DNA of 64,000 bases from an uncultured Clostridium sp. (GCA_947571115.1 CANOWW010000003.1:17293-81292), one strand, 5' to 3'. Shown: positions 45,740 to 55,096, counted from the stretch's first letter. The notes: a model not told the origin generated them from the letters alone. Numbers and translations are program-made.

Positions 45740-46578
45740 ACTTTCCCCTTTTTCTCAAGTTCTCTTGCTTTATCTGCAATTTTACTCATGTTTCGATAAA
45801 TGCCCTCTCGCAGCTCTTTTTCATAAGCCTCAGGCTCCAAGTTTTGGTCCAAATCTGCCAACTCTTTATCAATATCATAATGTACTCGCACAAATTCAAA
45901 ACTAAAATCCGCGCCATATTCTTTGGCACCATATTCGCCTTCTAAAATCAAATAATGACTTGCCGTTGTCTCCAAAACATCACTATCTTTCTGTTTGTCC
46001 CTAACCACATTAAAACTATTTCCAACACTGCCTACATTAATCAGCGTCTTGTTATAAAATTTATTCATGTAGGGGCAATGCAAATGCCCATAAATAACGA
46101 CATCTGCTATCTCTTCTGAAACTGTATTTTCACTTGGCTCAAACATTTTGTATTTGTCTTCATACGAATCTTCATTAATAATCACATTGGTTTTTCTAAT
46201 TGGCGAGGCGTGGAACAACCTGATTAAACTTCCACTCATGTAAAATTCATAGCAAAACGGCAAATTCAGCAAATATTCCTTTGACTCTTCTGATAACATA
46301 CGATTTAACCATTTTACTCTTGCATGCATTAATTCCATTGGAACATGATGCAATGGTTTTTGATAAATGGAAGTATCCAAATCCACATCACAGTTTCCTT
46401 GCACAACGACTTCACAATTTTCTCGCACTAATTTCACACATTCTTCTGGGTGATGCCCTTTTTCTACAATATCACCCAGACAAAATATTTTATCTATTTT
46501 TCTTTTTTGAATATCTGCCAATGTCGTTTTTAGTGCTTCTAAATTTCCATGTATATCTGAAATAATTGCTATTCTCAT
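45736..46578 (-). CDS. Calcineurin-like metallophosphoesterase, 280 aa
   Basis: The metal motifs are 'ISDIHGNLEALK' (D-x-H), 'CLGDIVEKG' (G-D), 'VQGNCD' (G-N-C/H-D), and 'IYGHLHCPY' (G-H-x-H). This is the YfcE/DNA-type phosphodiesterase arrangement; it also resembles diadenosine-polyphosphate and protein phosphatases. The substrate is unknown. The C-terminal ~60 residues are helical and acidic. It is translated together with the M29 peptidase. Confidence 0.9.
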   Translation of the reverse strand: MRIAIISDIHGNLEALKTTLADIQKRKIDKIFCLGDIVEKGHHPEECVKLVRENCEVVVQGNCDVDLDTSIYQKPLHHVPMELMHARVKWLNRMLSEESKEYLLNLPFCYEFYMSGSLIRLFHASPIRKTNVIINEDSYEDKYKMFEPSENTVSEEIADVVIYGHLHCPYMNKFYNKTLINVGSVGNSFNVVRDKQKDSDVLETTASHYLILEGEYGAKEYGADFSFEFVRVHYDIDKELADLDQNLEPEAYEKELREGIYRNMSKIADKARELEKKGKV

Positions 46579-46586
46579 TTTTCCTC

Positions 46587-47060
46587 CTATACAATGTGTA
46601 CAAATCGAATTTTTCGGAACTCATATGTTGCAACTGGTCTATTTAAGGCATCTTGCGAATGGGTTGCAATCAAAATATCCCCTAAATAATTTGGATTTTG
46701 AATTCCTACCACAATCAAACTATGCGAAAATCTTTGCCCATCTTGCGATAATTGTATCAAATCTCCGATTTGAATTTGATTTTGCAAAACCTCAATTCCA
46801 CGTGGTCCAACGGACTTGTTGTTGACTAAAAAATCATACAAAAATTTTACCCCAGTCCATGAAGGAGACTTATTGTTTGCACTCCAATAATACCACAATT
46901 TCGGATTCATTTCGCCATAGCCCGCATAAATGCACTGTGATGCAAAGTTCGTGCAATCCCCACCAATTTTTTCATAATCATAATAACTAGGATTTCTCGA
47001 CAGTGCCCATTTGTTAGCGTATTCAAGACATTTTTGCCTATTATATTGCTTTTCTCTCAA
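46587..47060 (-). CDS. Amidase_6-type putative amidase, 157 aa, TTG start
   Basis: 'KIGGDCTNFASQCIYAGYGE' with Cys, 'YYWSANNKSPSWTGVKFLYD' and 'SQDGQRFSHSLIVVGI' with His match the Amidase_6 (CHAP-like papain fold) family: 'GGDCTNFVSQ...SW......F.HS.IV'. Such domains usually end secreted Clostridia proteins. Here the domain stands alone without a signal peptide, and the only SD-supported start is TTG at 47060. It probably acts in the cytoplasm or is released another way. The phosphoesterase gene follows after 8 bp. Confidence 0.85.
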   Translation of the reverse strand: MREKQYNRQKCLEYANKWALSRNPSYYDYEKIGGDCTNFASQCIYAGYGEMNPKLWYYWSANNKSPSWTGVKFLYDFLVNNKSVGPRGIEVLQNQIQIGDLIQLSQDGQRFSHSLIVVGIQNPNYLGDILIATHSQDALNRPVATYEFRKIRFVHIV

Positions 47061-47168
47061 TATCCATCACCTAATTTAGGATATGCAAATTTTCTTCCAT
47101 TTGTACATTCAATTTATTTGAATTATATGTCTTACCTTCGCTCAAAGTCAAGTATTTTCGCAAAAAAA

Positions 47169-48170
47169 TTAACTCACATACCAAATTTTATTTTTTGGAA
47201 AATATAGATGCAAAAGTTCTAGCAAAATTTTTTCCGCTTCGTCTCTTACTTCTTTTTTATAACAATATTTTCCGCGCCCACGAACTGTCATCAATTCTGG
47301 ATTGTATAAATTCATTGCACGAGGAAACGCTTCGCTATTAATCATTTTGTGAATGTAACTATACGTCATAAAAATCAGCTCAAAAAACACACTAGATTTT
47401 GCACAAGGCTCCAGCAATTCATCTAAAGTTAAAATCAATTCTTTATAATATGCTTCCCAATGTTCTACCAAAATAATTGGAGCAATCAAAATCCCAACTC
47501 GATATCCTGCGCGGCATAATTTGTTAATGGCTTGTATTCGATTTTTCAGTGGCGACGTCCCCAGCTCAATTTTGTCAATTAATTCTTCTGGATTAACACT
47601 CATTCTGACAATAATCTTTTCTTTTCCTTCCACATCCAAAATCGGGTCCACCATATCAAATTTCGTAGGAAATGTTAAAAATCCTTTTTTCGATTTTGCA
47701 AAATTCTCAATCGTCCAAACCAAATTATTCGTAATCGAGTTTTCCAAAATCAAATCACTGTTGCTCCCAATTTCAAAAATTAACTCTTTCTCACTTTTTT
47801 CGGCAGTTTTGGTGATTTTATCTAGCATCTGCTCACGGTTGACAAATAATCTCAAATAGGCACATTTGTTATAATGGCAAACCAAATAACAATACAAACA
47901 CATGGCTGTGCAGCCTGACGATGTATAGGGCACCAAATAATCCGAAACTTTGTGATTTTCTGTATATTTATGGGTTTTTCGAGTAGCCATAATCAAATGC
48001 TTTTTCATTTTGGGAAACGCAGCATTGCTTTGGCTTCGCATTTGAGGAATATTGTTATGATTTTCAATTGCGAATTTAGGAATATCTTCATATTTCTGTA
48101 ACAATTCTCTTCCTAAAACATAATTTTCAATATCTGGTTCAAAATAAATCGCATCTGGCTTAAAAATCAT
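47169..48170 (-). CDS. splB: Radical SAM protein of the spore photoproduct lyase family, 333 aa
   Basis: C87, C91 and C94 ('CTAMCLYC') form the C-x3-C-x2-C [4Fe-4S] motif, followed by 'YLVCHYNKCAYLRLFVNREQ'. Length and layout match SplB (~340), which repairs spore photoproduct in UV-damaged spore DNA. The segment 'FEIGSNSDLI' (about 132-141) aligns, from memory, with the part that holds a catalytic Cys in B. subtilis SplB; here that position looks like Ser136. It may therefore be a diverged member. It abuts a small acidic gene upstream. Family assignment is firm, activity is not. Confidence 0.8.
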   Translation of the reverse strand: MIFKPDAIYFEPDIENYVLGRELLQKYEDIPKFAIENHNNIPQMRSQSNAAFPKMKKHLIMATRKTHKYTENHKVSDYLVPYTSSGCTAMCLYCYLVCHYNKCAYLRLFVNREQMLDKITKTAEKSEKELIFEIGSNSDLILENSITNNLVWTIENFAKSKKGFLTFPTKFDMVDPILDVEGKEKIIVRMSVNPEELIDKIELGTSPLKNRIQAINKLCRAGYRVGILIAPIILVEHWEAYYKELILTLDELLEPCAKSSVFFELIFMTYSYIHKMINSEAFPRAMNLYNPELMTVRGRGKYCYKKEVRDEAEKILLELLHLYFPKNKIWYVS

Positions 48171-48455
48171 CTACTCCTCCTCAAGCAAAAAATACTTTTG
48201 ACAAAATTCATCCACTAAGACATCTACTTCTTTGTCGGTTTGTAAAAAATTCTCAATCACTTCTTCGACTTCTTCTTCATCTTCTATCCCAATTGCCTCC
48301 AATATTCTATAAAATGGATTTTCTTCTTTAGGTCGAAAATTTACTTCATACAAAACATCCATCTCATTCATATTTTTCACAAACTCTTCCTCAGCTCTTA
48401 ATCTTAGCACTAATTCTTGTAAAACTATTTTCGTAACATCTAATTTTCGCTTCAT
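48171..48455 (-). CDS. Small acidic helical protein paired with the SplB-like gene, 94 aa
   Basis: It starts behind AAAAGGAG. It is soluble, mostly helical and very acidic in the C-terminal half ('EDEEEVEEVIENFLQTDKEV'). The stop abuts the splB-like start, where GAGGAG within its last codons is the downstream SD, so the two are coupled. In B. subtilis splB is preceded by splA, but this protein does not resemble SplA in what I can see. The function is unknown. Confidence 0.7.
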   Translation of the reverse strand: MKRKLDVTKIVLQELVLRLRAEEEFVKNMNEMDVLYEVNFRPKEENPFYRILEAIGIEDEEEVEEVIENFLQTDKEVDVLVDEFCQKYFLLEEE

Positions 48456-48619
48456 ATTTTTTTCTCCTTTTTAATATTCTTCCCATTTTTCGCTTTTTCT
48501 AAACATTTTTTTATTCTGCTTACTATTTCTTTATTGTATAATAATATTTTACAAAAGTATAGTAAAATTCAAAAAATATTCTTAAATTCAATTTTTTATT
48601 AATAAGTCTCGCATTTTTG

Positions 48620-48648
48620 TTGATTTCTCTCATTGTTTTTGATATAAT
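48620..48648 (+). promoter_or_regulatory. tyrS promoter
   Basis: TTGATT (48620-48625), 17-base spacer, TATAAT (48643-48648). The leader before the AAGGAGG site is only ~25 nt, too short for a T-box. Confidence 0.75.
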
Positions 48649-48674
48649 AGATAAAATTTAAGGAGGACAATTCT

Positions 48675-49895
48675 ATGAACAATGTTTTTGATGTTCTACA
48701 AGAACGTGGATATATTGAGCAATTAACTCATCCAGAAGAAATTAAAGAGCTTTTAGGCAAACAATCTGTACCATTTTATATTGGCATTGATCCCACTGCG
48801 GATAGTCTGCATGTCGGACATTTTGTGTCACTTATGGTCGCATCCAATTTGCAAAAATACGGGCACAAGCCAATTATTTTAGTCGGCGGTGGAACTGCAG
48901 TTATTGGAGACCCCAGCGGAAAAACAGATATCCGAAAAATGCTAACTCGTGAAGATATTGACCACAATGTTGCCGCCATCCAAAAGCAAATTGAAAAATT
49001 CGTCAGTTTTGAAGGCGAAAACGCCGCCATTATCGTAAATAATGCAGACTGGCTTTCTCGTTTAAATTACATTGATTTTATGCGCGAAATTGGAACTTTA
49101 TTTTCTGTCAACAAAATGCTTGCCGCAGAATGTTACAAAAACCGCTTGGAAACGGGGCTTACCTTTTTTGAAATGGGCTATATGTTAATGCAATCTTATG
49201 ACTTTTTGCATTTATACAACACCTATGGTTGCAAACTTGAAATCGGTGGAAACGACCAATGGTCTAACATTATCGGCGGTGTTGACTTAATCCGAAAAAT
49301 CGGCAAAGACGATTCTTTTGGGCTTACCTTCAAACTTCTAACCACCAAAGAAGGCAAAAAAATGGGAAAAACGGAAAAAGGTGCTCTTTGGCTTGACTCC
49401 GAAAAAGTTTCCCCTTACGAATTTTATCAATACTGGCGCAATATCGATGACGCAGATATCGTCAATGTTGCAAAATTGCTTACTTTCATGCCAATGGAAG
49501 AAATTCAAGGAATCGATTTACTAAAAGATGAAAAAATAAATGATGCCAAACGCAAAGTAGCTTTTGAAATTACAAAATTAATCCATGGCGAGCGAGCAGC
49601 TATAGAGGCTGAAGATGCTGCTAATGCTTTGTTTGGTGGACAAGGTAATCTCGCTAGTATGCCGTCTACAAAATTGGATAACATAAATATATCGATTTTA
49701 GATGCTTTAGTTTTATCTGGCATTGTTACCTCAAAAAGTCAAGCCAAAACTTTAATTGCACAAGGTGCCGTTACTCTAAATGATGAAAAAATCAGCGATA
49801 TAACTTACCTTTTATCAGACAAAGACTTTACAGAAAATTACGCCATCTTAAAAAAAGGAAAAAAAGTTTATCACAAGCTAGAAAAGGTTGACTAA
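48675..49895 (+). CDS. tyrS: Tyrosyl-tRNA synthetase, 406 aa
   Basis: Class I aminoacyl-tRNA synthetase charging tRNA-Tyr. The HIGH-type motif is 'PTADSLHVGH' (about 38-47), the tyrosine-binding 'QSYDFLHLYNTYGCKLEIGG', 'GGNDQWSNIIGG', and the KMSKS-type motif is 'KMGKTEKGALWL' near 231. A C-terminal S4-like RNA-binding domain ('SGIVTSKSQAKTLIAQGAV') completes it. Length is normal. It is plus strand with its own promoter, followed by the clpE-like gene, and contains no in-frame CGG. Confidence 0.97.
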   Translation: MNNVFDVLQERGYIEQLTHPEEIKELLGKQSVPFYIGIDPTADSLHVGHFVSLMVASNLQKYGHKPIILVGGGTAVIGDPSGKTDIRKMLTREDIDHNVAAIQKQIEKFVSFEGENAAIIVNNADWLSRLNYIDFMREIGTLFSVNKMLAAECYKNRLETGLTFFEMGYMLMQSYDFLHLYNTYGCKLEIGGNDQWSNIIGGVDLIRKIGKDDSFGLTFKLLTTKEGKKMGKTEKGALWLDSEKVSPYEFYQYWRNIDDADIVNVAKLLTFMPMEEIQGIDLLKDEKINDAKRKVAFEITKLIHGERAAIEAEDAANALFGGQGNLASMPSTKLDNINISILDALVLSGIVTSKSQAKTLIAQGAVTLNDEKISDITYLLSDKDFTENYAILKKGKKVYHKLEKVD

Positions 49896-49948
49896 TTTTA
49901 AAAAATATTGTATGATTAATTATTATAAACATTTTAAGGAGAAATATT

Positions 49949-52255
49949 ATGTTATGTTCAAATTGCAATAAAAACACAGCTGTTGTTTTTATTAACAAAA
50001 CAGAAAATGGCAAAACATCAACCGAAGGACTATGCTACAATTGTGCGAAAACACGTGGTATTAATCCTCTTGATGTCATTGTTAAAAATGCTAATTTATC
50101 ACAAGATGAATTAGAAGATATGTCCAATCAATTTGAGGAAATTTTTCAAGATTTTTCTGGCGAAATGCCTTTTGAAGCCATGAATGTCGAAGAAATTTCT
50201 GATGGAAACAACCCTTTTACAGGTATTCTTAGTATGTTTCGCGGTTTCAATAATCAAGCACAAAATGCCAATGGAAATAATGCTTCTAATGCAGGTGGAA
50301 ACCAGAAAAAAGCTGTAAAAGTAAACAAAAAACCAAAAAATACAAAAAAACGATTTTTAGATACATTTGGCACCAACTTAACAGAAAAAGCCAAAAATGG
50401 CCTATTAGACGAAGTGATTGGTCGCGAGCGCGAAATACAACGTATTACACAAATTTTAAATCGTCGCTCTAAAAATAACCCTTGCTTAATTGGCGAACCT
50501 GGTGTTGGAAAAACTGCCATTGCACAAGGTTTAGCCATTAAAATCGCCAATCAACAAGTTCCTGCAAAACTGCTAAATAAAGAAGTTTACTTAATTGACA
50601 TTACTGCCATTATTGCTGGAACGCAATTTCGTGGTCAATTTGAAGCCCGCATGAAGTCACTTATTGATGAATGCAAATCTTATGGAAATATTATTTTAGT
50701 CATCGATGAAGTGCATAACATTATTGGTGCCGGCGATGCCGAACATTCTATGAACGCTGCTAACATTTTAAAACCAGCCTTATCCAATGGCGATATTCAA
50801 TTAATCGGTACAACCACTTTGAGAGAATACCGAAAATATATTGAAAAGGACACTGCTTTAGAAAGACGTTTGCAACCTGTTATGGTGGAAGAACCTTCTA
50901 TTCAAGATGCGATTGGAATTTTAAAAGGTATCAAAAAATATTATGAAGAATTCCATAAAGTTCTAATCTCTGATGACATAATTGAAAAAACAGTAAAAAT
51001 GTCGGAAAAATATATTCATGACAGATTTTTGCCTGACAAAGCCATTGATTTGATTGATGAGGCTTGCTCAAAGATTAATTTAGGTAATAAAGCATTGTAC
51101 GAGCTTGAAATGATTAAAAATGAGTTGAAAAAATTGGCAGAAGAAAAAGAAGAAGCCGTTTCTTCTGACTCCATTGAAGACTACCAAAAAGCCGCAGATT
51201 TGAAGACAAAAGAATGCACTTTAACCGAAAGAATGAAAGAAATCGAAGCCACGCTAACGCCTTCTGTTTTGAATGTTCAGGACATTGCAGAAGTGATTGA
51301 ACGTTGGACAAAGATTCCTGTCACCAAAATTACAGAAGCTGAAACCCAGAAATTGCTGAATTTAGAAGGCAATCTTCATCGCCGTATTATTGGACAAAAT
51401 AAAGCTGTGGAGGCTGTTTCCAAAGCCATTCGCAGAAACCGCGCTGGACTTCAAAGCACAAAACGTCCACCTTCTTTCATCTTCGTTGGTCCAACTGGTG
51501 TTGGTAAAACGGAACTTGCCAAATCACTTGCCTATGAGATGTTTGGCTCCGAAGATGCTATCATTCGAGTGGATATGTCAGAATATATGGAAAGTCATTC
51601 TACGGCAAAATTGATAGGCTCTCCTCCGGGATATGTTGGTTATGACGATGCTGGCCAATTAACCGAAAAAGTGAAACGTAAACCATATTCGATTATTTTA
51701 TTAGACGAAATCGAAAAAGCGCATCCTGATGTATTTAATATTTTGTTACAAGTTTTAGATGATGGAAAATTAACCGATTCGCAAGGAAATACTGTCAATT
51801 TTGAAAACACAATTATTATTATGACTTCCAATGCTGGTTCTAATTTGAACAATAATTCCATCGGTTTTGGAAGTAAATCTATTATGGATAATGACAAAAT
51901 GCTTGGTGCTTTAAGAGAAACATTCCGTCCAGAATTCTTGAACCGTGTTGACGAAATTGTTGCCTTTGCCCCACTTTCTGAAGATGAATTATTACAAATT
52001 GTTGACTTGCTATTAGCAAAAACGCAAATTGCGTTAGACGGCAAAAATATTTCTTTGGAAATTTCAATTGAGGCAAAAAAATTTTTACTAAGCAAAGGAA
52101 CCGATTTGAAATATGGCGCAAGACCACTTCGTCGTTCTATTCAAAGATACATCGAAGATGAAATTTCAGATATGATTTTAAAATCTGAAGTAGTTGCTGG
52201 TCAAACTATTTTTGTCGAATGCGAAAACGAAGAATTAAAATTTACTGTAAAATAA
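49949..52255 (+). CDS. ClpE/ClpC-type AAA+ unfoldase, 768 aa
   Basis: HSP100 ATPase that unfolds proteins for ClpP. The N-terminal four-Cys zinc finger (C3, C6, C29, C32) is the ClpE mark. A Gly/Asn-rich linker follows. AAA module 1 has Walker A 'GEPGVGKT' and 'ILVIDEVHNI'. A middle UVR-like coiled coil is near 'YQKAADLKTKECTLTERMKE'. AAA module 2 has 'GPTGVGKTEL', 'GYDDAGQLTEKV' and 'ILLDEIEKAHPDVFN'. I see no CtsR operator. Monocistronic or after tyrS; a strong terminator follows. Confidence 0.92.
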   Translation: MLCSNCNKNTAVVFINKTENGKTSTEGLCYNCAKTRGINPLDVIVKNANLSQDELEDMSNQFEEIFQDFSGEMPFEAMNVEEISDGNNPFTGILSMFRGFNNQAQNANGNNASNAGGNQKKAVKVNKKPKNTKKRFLDTFGTNLTEKAKNGLLDEVIGREREIQRITQILNRRSKNNPCLIGEPGVGKTAIAQGLAIKIANQQVPAKLLNKEVYLIDITAIIAGTQFRGQFEARMKSLIDECKSYGNIILVIDEVHNIIGAGDAEHSMNAANILKPALSNGDIQLIGTTTLREYRKYIEKDTALERRLQPVMVEEPSIQDAIGILKGIKKYYEEFHKVLISDDIIEKTVKMSEKYIHDRFLPDKAIDLIDEACSKINLGNKALYELEMIKNELKKLAEEKEEAVSSDSIEDYQKAADLKTKECTLTERMKEIEATLTPSVLNVQDIAEVIERWTKIPVTKITEAETQKLLNLEGNLHRRIIGQNKAVEAVSKAIRRNRAGLQSTKRPPSFIFVGPTGVGKTELAKSLAYEMFGSEDAIIRVDMSEYMESHSTAKLIGSPPGYVGYDDAGQLTEKVKRKPYSIILLDEIEKAHPDVFNILLQVLDDGKLTDSQGNTVNFENTIIIMTSNAGSNLNNNSIGFGSKSIMDNDKMLGALRETFRPEFLNRVDEIVAFAPLSEDELLQIVDLLLAKTQIALDGKNISLEISIEAKKFLLSKGTDLKYGARPLRRSIQRYIEDEISDMILKSEVVAGQTIFVECENEELKFTVK

Positions 52256-52259
52256 ATCT

Positions 52260-52290
52260 AAAAAGCTGGCATTTAAAGCCAGCTTTTTTA
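52260..52290. terminator. Rho-independent terminator after the clpE-like gene
   Basis: AAAAAGCTGGC and GCCAGCTTTTTT form the stem with a short loop and T-run; it is also usable from the minus strand for the 29-codon gene next to it. Confidence 0.9.
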
Positions 52291-52380
52291 TTATTTTTCT
52301 TTTTTGTTCTCATCCTTTCTTTTTTTCTCTTCCTGTTGTTTTTGTGCCTTCTTTATTGACAAAAATCTTTGCGCAAACAT
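52291..52380 (-). CDS. Very small basic peptide, 29 aa
   Basis: An ATG at 52380 is preceded by a perfect AGGAGGTG site (8-base spacing) and, 35 bases further, by a TTGACA-17-TATGAT promoter; a terminator follows the stop directly. The peptide starts 'MFAQRFLSIKKAQKQQ' and ends in a Lys/Glu-rich helix. The complete set of expression signals makes it a real gene despite its size. It has an amphipathic start, no signal peptide and no recognised family. A ribosome- or nucleic-acid-associated role would fit the charge but is a guess. Confidence 0.7.
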   Translation of the reverse strand: MFAQRFLSIKKAQKQQEEKKRKDENKKEK

Positions 52381-52414
52381 AATTGTGCACCTCCTACTAT
52401 ATTTATTTTAATTT

Positions 52415-52443
52415 ATCATATCATATTTCACATAATTTGTCAA
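52415..52443 (-). promoter_or_regulatory. Promoter of the 29-codon gene
   Basis: TTGACA (52443-52438), 17-base spacer, TATGAT (52420-52415) on the minus strand. It overlaps the last codons of the YitT-family gene. Confidence 0.85.
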
Positions 52444-53273
52444 CTTTTAAATCCGAGCCCGTAAACTTCTCTGGCGTCAGTGACAATAACAAAAACATTG
52501 GGGTCAATTTGCTTCGAGATTTCTTTTATTTTAATAATATGTTTTCGTTTCGCAACACACATCACAATCATTTTTTCCTCATTTGTGTACATACCTTTCC
52601 CGTACAATCCTGTCGCCCCTCGTTTGATTTCTCGATTAATCACATCTGCAATTGCTTCATATTCATTAGAAACAATGTAAATCATTTTACTAAAATTAAT
52701 GCCTTCAAAAATCAAATCTAGCATTTTATTAATCAAAAATATCGCAATTGCAGAATATAAACCAATTTCGATTTCACCCAAAAATATAATATTCAAAATT
52801 ACCACAATAATATCTAAAATCTGCAACACATTGCCAATGCTGACTTCGTTATTATAAGTCACAATTATATTAGCAATCAGGTCCGTTCCGCCTGTTGAGC
52901 TTTTCCCCTTAAATACAAGCGCCAACCCAATTCCAATGATAATTCCGCCATACACACTTGCCAAAATTTTGTCATTTGTGACTGGTTCTATCTTCTCAAA
53001 AAAGTTAATTGCTTCCGAAAAAACAAAAGTCGCCACAATTGTCTTTAGCACAAACTGCTTGCCTTCTCTAATAAACGCCAAAATAAAAACTGGAATATTC
53101 AAAAGAATAATCGTCGTTCCCATTGGAATGTTAAACAAATAATACAAAATAGTGGCAATTCCTGAAAAGCCGCCACTGGATAATTGGTTCGGAAGCAAAA
53201 ACAAACTCGTCCCCATAGCCGCAATCATGCTTCCTAAAATAAATAAACTATATTCTTTCATTATCTTTTTCAT
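52440..53273 (-). CDS. YitT-family membrane protein (DUF161/DUF2179), 277 aa
   Basis: Five to six transmembrane helices (about 1-190; 'GGFSGIATILYYLFNIPMGT', 'GKSSTGGTDLIANI') are followed by a cytoplasmic DUF2179 domain (about 200-277; 'INREIKRGATGLYGKGMYTN'). This is the standard YitT architecture. The physiological role of the family is not established. There is no clear SD before the ATG at 53273. Its end overlaps the promoter of the next small gene. Confidence 0.92.
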   Translation of the reverse strand: MKKIMKEYSLFILGSMIAAMGTSLFLLPNQLSSGGFSGIATILYYLFNIPMGTTIILLNIPVFILAFIREGKQFVLKTIVATFVFSEAINFFEKIEPVTNDKILASVYGGIIIGIGLALVFKGKSSTGGTDLIANIIVTYNNEVSIGNVLQILDIIVVILNIIFLGEIEIGLYSAIAIFLINKMLDLIFEGINFSKMIYIVSNEYEAIADVINREIKRGATGLYGKGMYTNEEKMIVMCVAKRKHIIKIKEISKQIDPNVFVIVTDAREVYGLGFKS

Positions 53274-53319
53274 ATTTTTAGTATTGGCAATTTATTACTT
53301 TTTATGTAAAAAATAAAAG

Positions 53320-53345
53320 AAAAAGGTCCCCTACGGGACCAATTT
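53320..53345 (-). terminator. Rho-independent terminator after the radical SAM gene
   Basis: GGTCCC-CTAC-GGGACC stem with A/T tails; on the minus strand a T-rich run follows. Confidence 0.85.
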
Positions 53346-53348
53346 TTG

Positions 53349-54425
53349 TCAACCTTTTACGCAATTTTCATCGTCGTCTGCAAATTCTTTATAGGTTTTT
53401 GTGATTTCCACCTCAATTTTTTTCAAACTATATTTCCAATTTTGCTCGACTTTGACATCTAGATTATAATTCTCTTTTATTTTCTTAATATTTTCTCTTT
53501 TATAACCCACAATTTCATTCACAAGCTGTGGATTAACCGTTATTTTTATCTCTTTTGCTTTGGTATTAATTTTCTTGATTTTCTCATTAATCATATCATA
53601 ATAATAGGACGAACTCACTAACTGCCTAATATTTTCATGATAAGGTCCCGCAACCACTACGCTTCCAGGCTTTTCAGAACTCATAATCGTATCTGTACTT
53701 TGCAGTCCTATGCGAATGACTTTCACCCTCTTTTTCTCAAAAAATTGACTCAGTTCCTTACAAATTTCAACCGCTTGCCTTAACGTCAGAGGCTCATACT
53801 CGCCTCTCAAATACTCCTGTTCTAGCTCTGTATCTTTAATTACCAAAACAGGATAAATTCGCATCATTTTAGGTCTCAATTTTACCAAATCACGCGCTGT
53901 GTTCATTTCGTCCAAACGTGTGCTATCTGGCAGCCCCACCATCATTTGATGCCCCAATCGAAAGCCATATAAACGAATTAAACAAGAGGCACGCTTCACA
54001 TCCTTATATGTATGCCCTCTTTTGCACTTTTGCAAAATATAATCATTCGTTGATTGAACACCTAGCTCAATCGTTTTAACTTTAAATTTTTTTAGTCGTT
54101 TCAATGTTTGTCTATCAATATAATCTGGTCTGGTTGAAATTCGAATACTATCAATTTTCTTCTGCTTAACATACTCATATGCAACTTCCAGCAACTCATT
54201 TTGGGTTTCCACATCAATTCCCGTAAAACTGCCCCCAAAAAATGCAACTTCTTTTATCGCCTCTTTTTCTTTAAAAAGGCCCAAATAATATTCAATGGTA
54301 TTCTTCACATCTTGAGGGGTTACCTTTTTTTGCTGCCCACTAATTTGCCTTTGATTGCAAAAAGTGCAATCATTTGGGCATCCTAAATGTGGCACAAATA
54401 TCGGTATAATATATTGTTTTTTCAT
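53349..54425 (-). CDS. Radical SAM protein, Elp3-like, 358 aa
   Basis: C16, C20 and C23 ('GCPNDCTFCNQ') bind the [4Fe-4S] cluster. 'VAFFGGSFTGID' is the GGE-type SAM motif, and 'RISTRPDYIDRQTLKRLKK' and 'ELGVQSTNDYILQKCKRGHT' match the Elp3/oxygen-independent-oxidase-like clade. No C-terminal acetyltransferase (GNAT) domain is present, so it is not a full Elp3. It overlaps rnc by 4 bp; this rnc-radical SAM pairing recurs in Clostridia. A tRNA- or RNA-linked role is possible. Confidence 0.85.
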   Translation of the reverse strand: MKKQYIIPIFVPHLGCPNDCTFCNQRQISGQQKKVTPQDVKNTIEYYLGLFKEKEAIKEVAFFGGSFTGIDVETQNELLEVAYEYVKQKKIDSIRISTRPDYIDRQTLKRLKKFKVKTIELGVQSTNDYILQKCKRGHTYKDVKRASCLIRLYGFRLGHQMMVGLPDSTRLDEMNTARDLVKLRPKMMRIYPVLVIKDTELEQEYLRGEYEPLTLRQAVEICKELSQFFEKKRVKVIRIGLQSTDTIMSSEKPGSVVVAGPYHENIRQLVSSSYYYDMINEKIKKINTKAKEIKITVNPQLVNEIVGYKRENIKKIKENYNLDVKVEQNWKYSLKKIEVEITKTYKEFADDDENCVKG

Positions 54426-55096
54426 ATTTTTTCCTTTCTTTGCTCTAACGCTTTTCTAGCTGCTTCCATTTCTGCTTTTTTCTTGCTTTTTCCAGTTCCT
54501 TCCGCCATTTTCTTGCCATCACATTCTACATCAACCGTAAAAATCTTGGCATGGTCAGGTCCCTCTTCTTTTATCAAATTATACTTAATCACGACTTCTC
54601 CATTTTTCTGAAGTTCCTCTTGCAAAACAGTTTTGTAATCCTTCATTCCAACGTTCTGGCTAGCAAATTCAATTTGTTCTCGAATATTTTCCAAAATAAA
54701 TTTTTCAGCAGGCTCCAAACCTCCATCCAAATAAATCGCTGCAATCACTGCTTCCACACTATCTGCAATAATCGCTTTTTTAACAGAATGAGACATTTTC
54801 TCGCTTCTTCCCAAATATAAGAAATCACTAAAATTATGCTTTTGCGCAATCTTAAAAAGGCTCTCCTCGCAAACACTATAAGCCCTAACTTTAGTCATCT
54901 CTCCTTCTGACAAATTTTCAAAATTCTCAAATAAATATTTGCTGCTGACAAATTCCAAGATGCTATCCCCTAAATATTCTAATCTCTCATTACTTTTGAC
55001 TTTATTCTCATACGCATATGATGTATGTGTTAACGCATTTTTTAGCAATTCTTTATTCTGAAAAACATAACCAATACTTTCTTCTAACTCTTTCAT
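54422..55096 (-). CDS. rnc: Ribonuclease III, 224 aa
   Basis: It cleaves double-stranded RNA in rRNA and mRNA processing. The catalytic signature is 'NERLEYLGDSILEF' (about 38-51), with the second acidic pair at 'ADSVEAVIAAIYLDGG'. The C-terminal dsRNA-binding domain ends 'GTGKSKKKAEMEAARKALEQ'. Standard length. It starts behind GAGGAG. It could process the structured intergenic repeats of this genome. Confidence 0.97.
   Translation of the reverse strand: MKELEESIGYVFQNKELLKNALTHTSYAYENKVKSNERLEYLGDSILEFVSSKYLFENFENLSEGEMTKVRAYSVCEESLFKIAQKHNFSDFLYLGRSEKMSHSVKKAIIADSVEAVIAAIYLDGGLEPAEKFILENIREQIEFASQNVGMKDYKTVLQEELQKNGEVVIKYNLIKEEGPDHAKIFTVDVECDGKKMAEGTGKSKKKAEMEAARKALEQRKEKI

Noticed and set aside
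48600..48674. T-box riboswitch before tyrS
   Set aside because: The leader between the promoter and the start codon is only about 25 nt, far too short.
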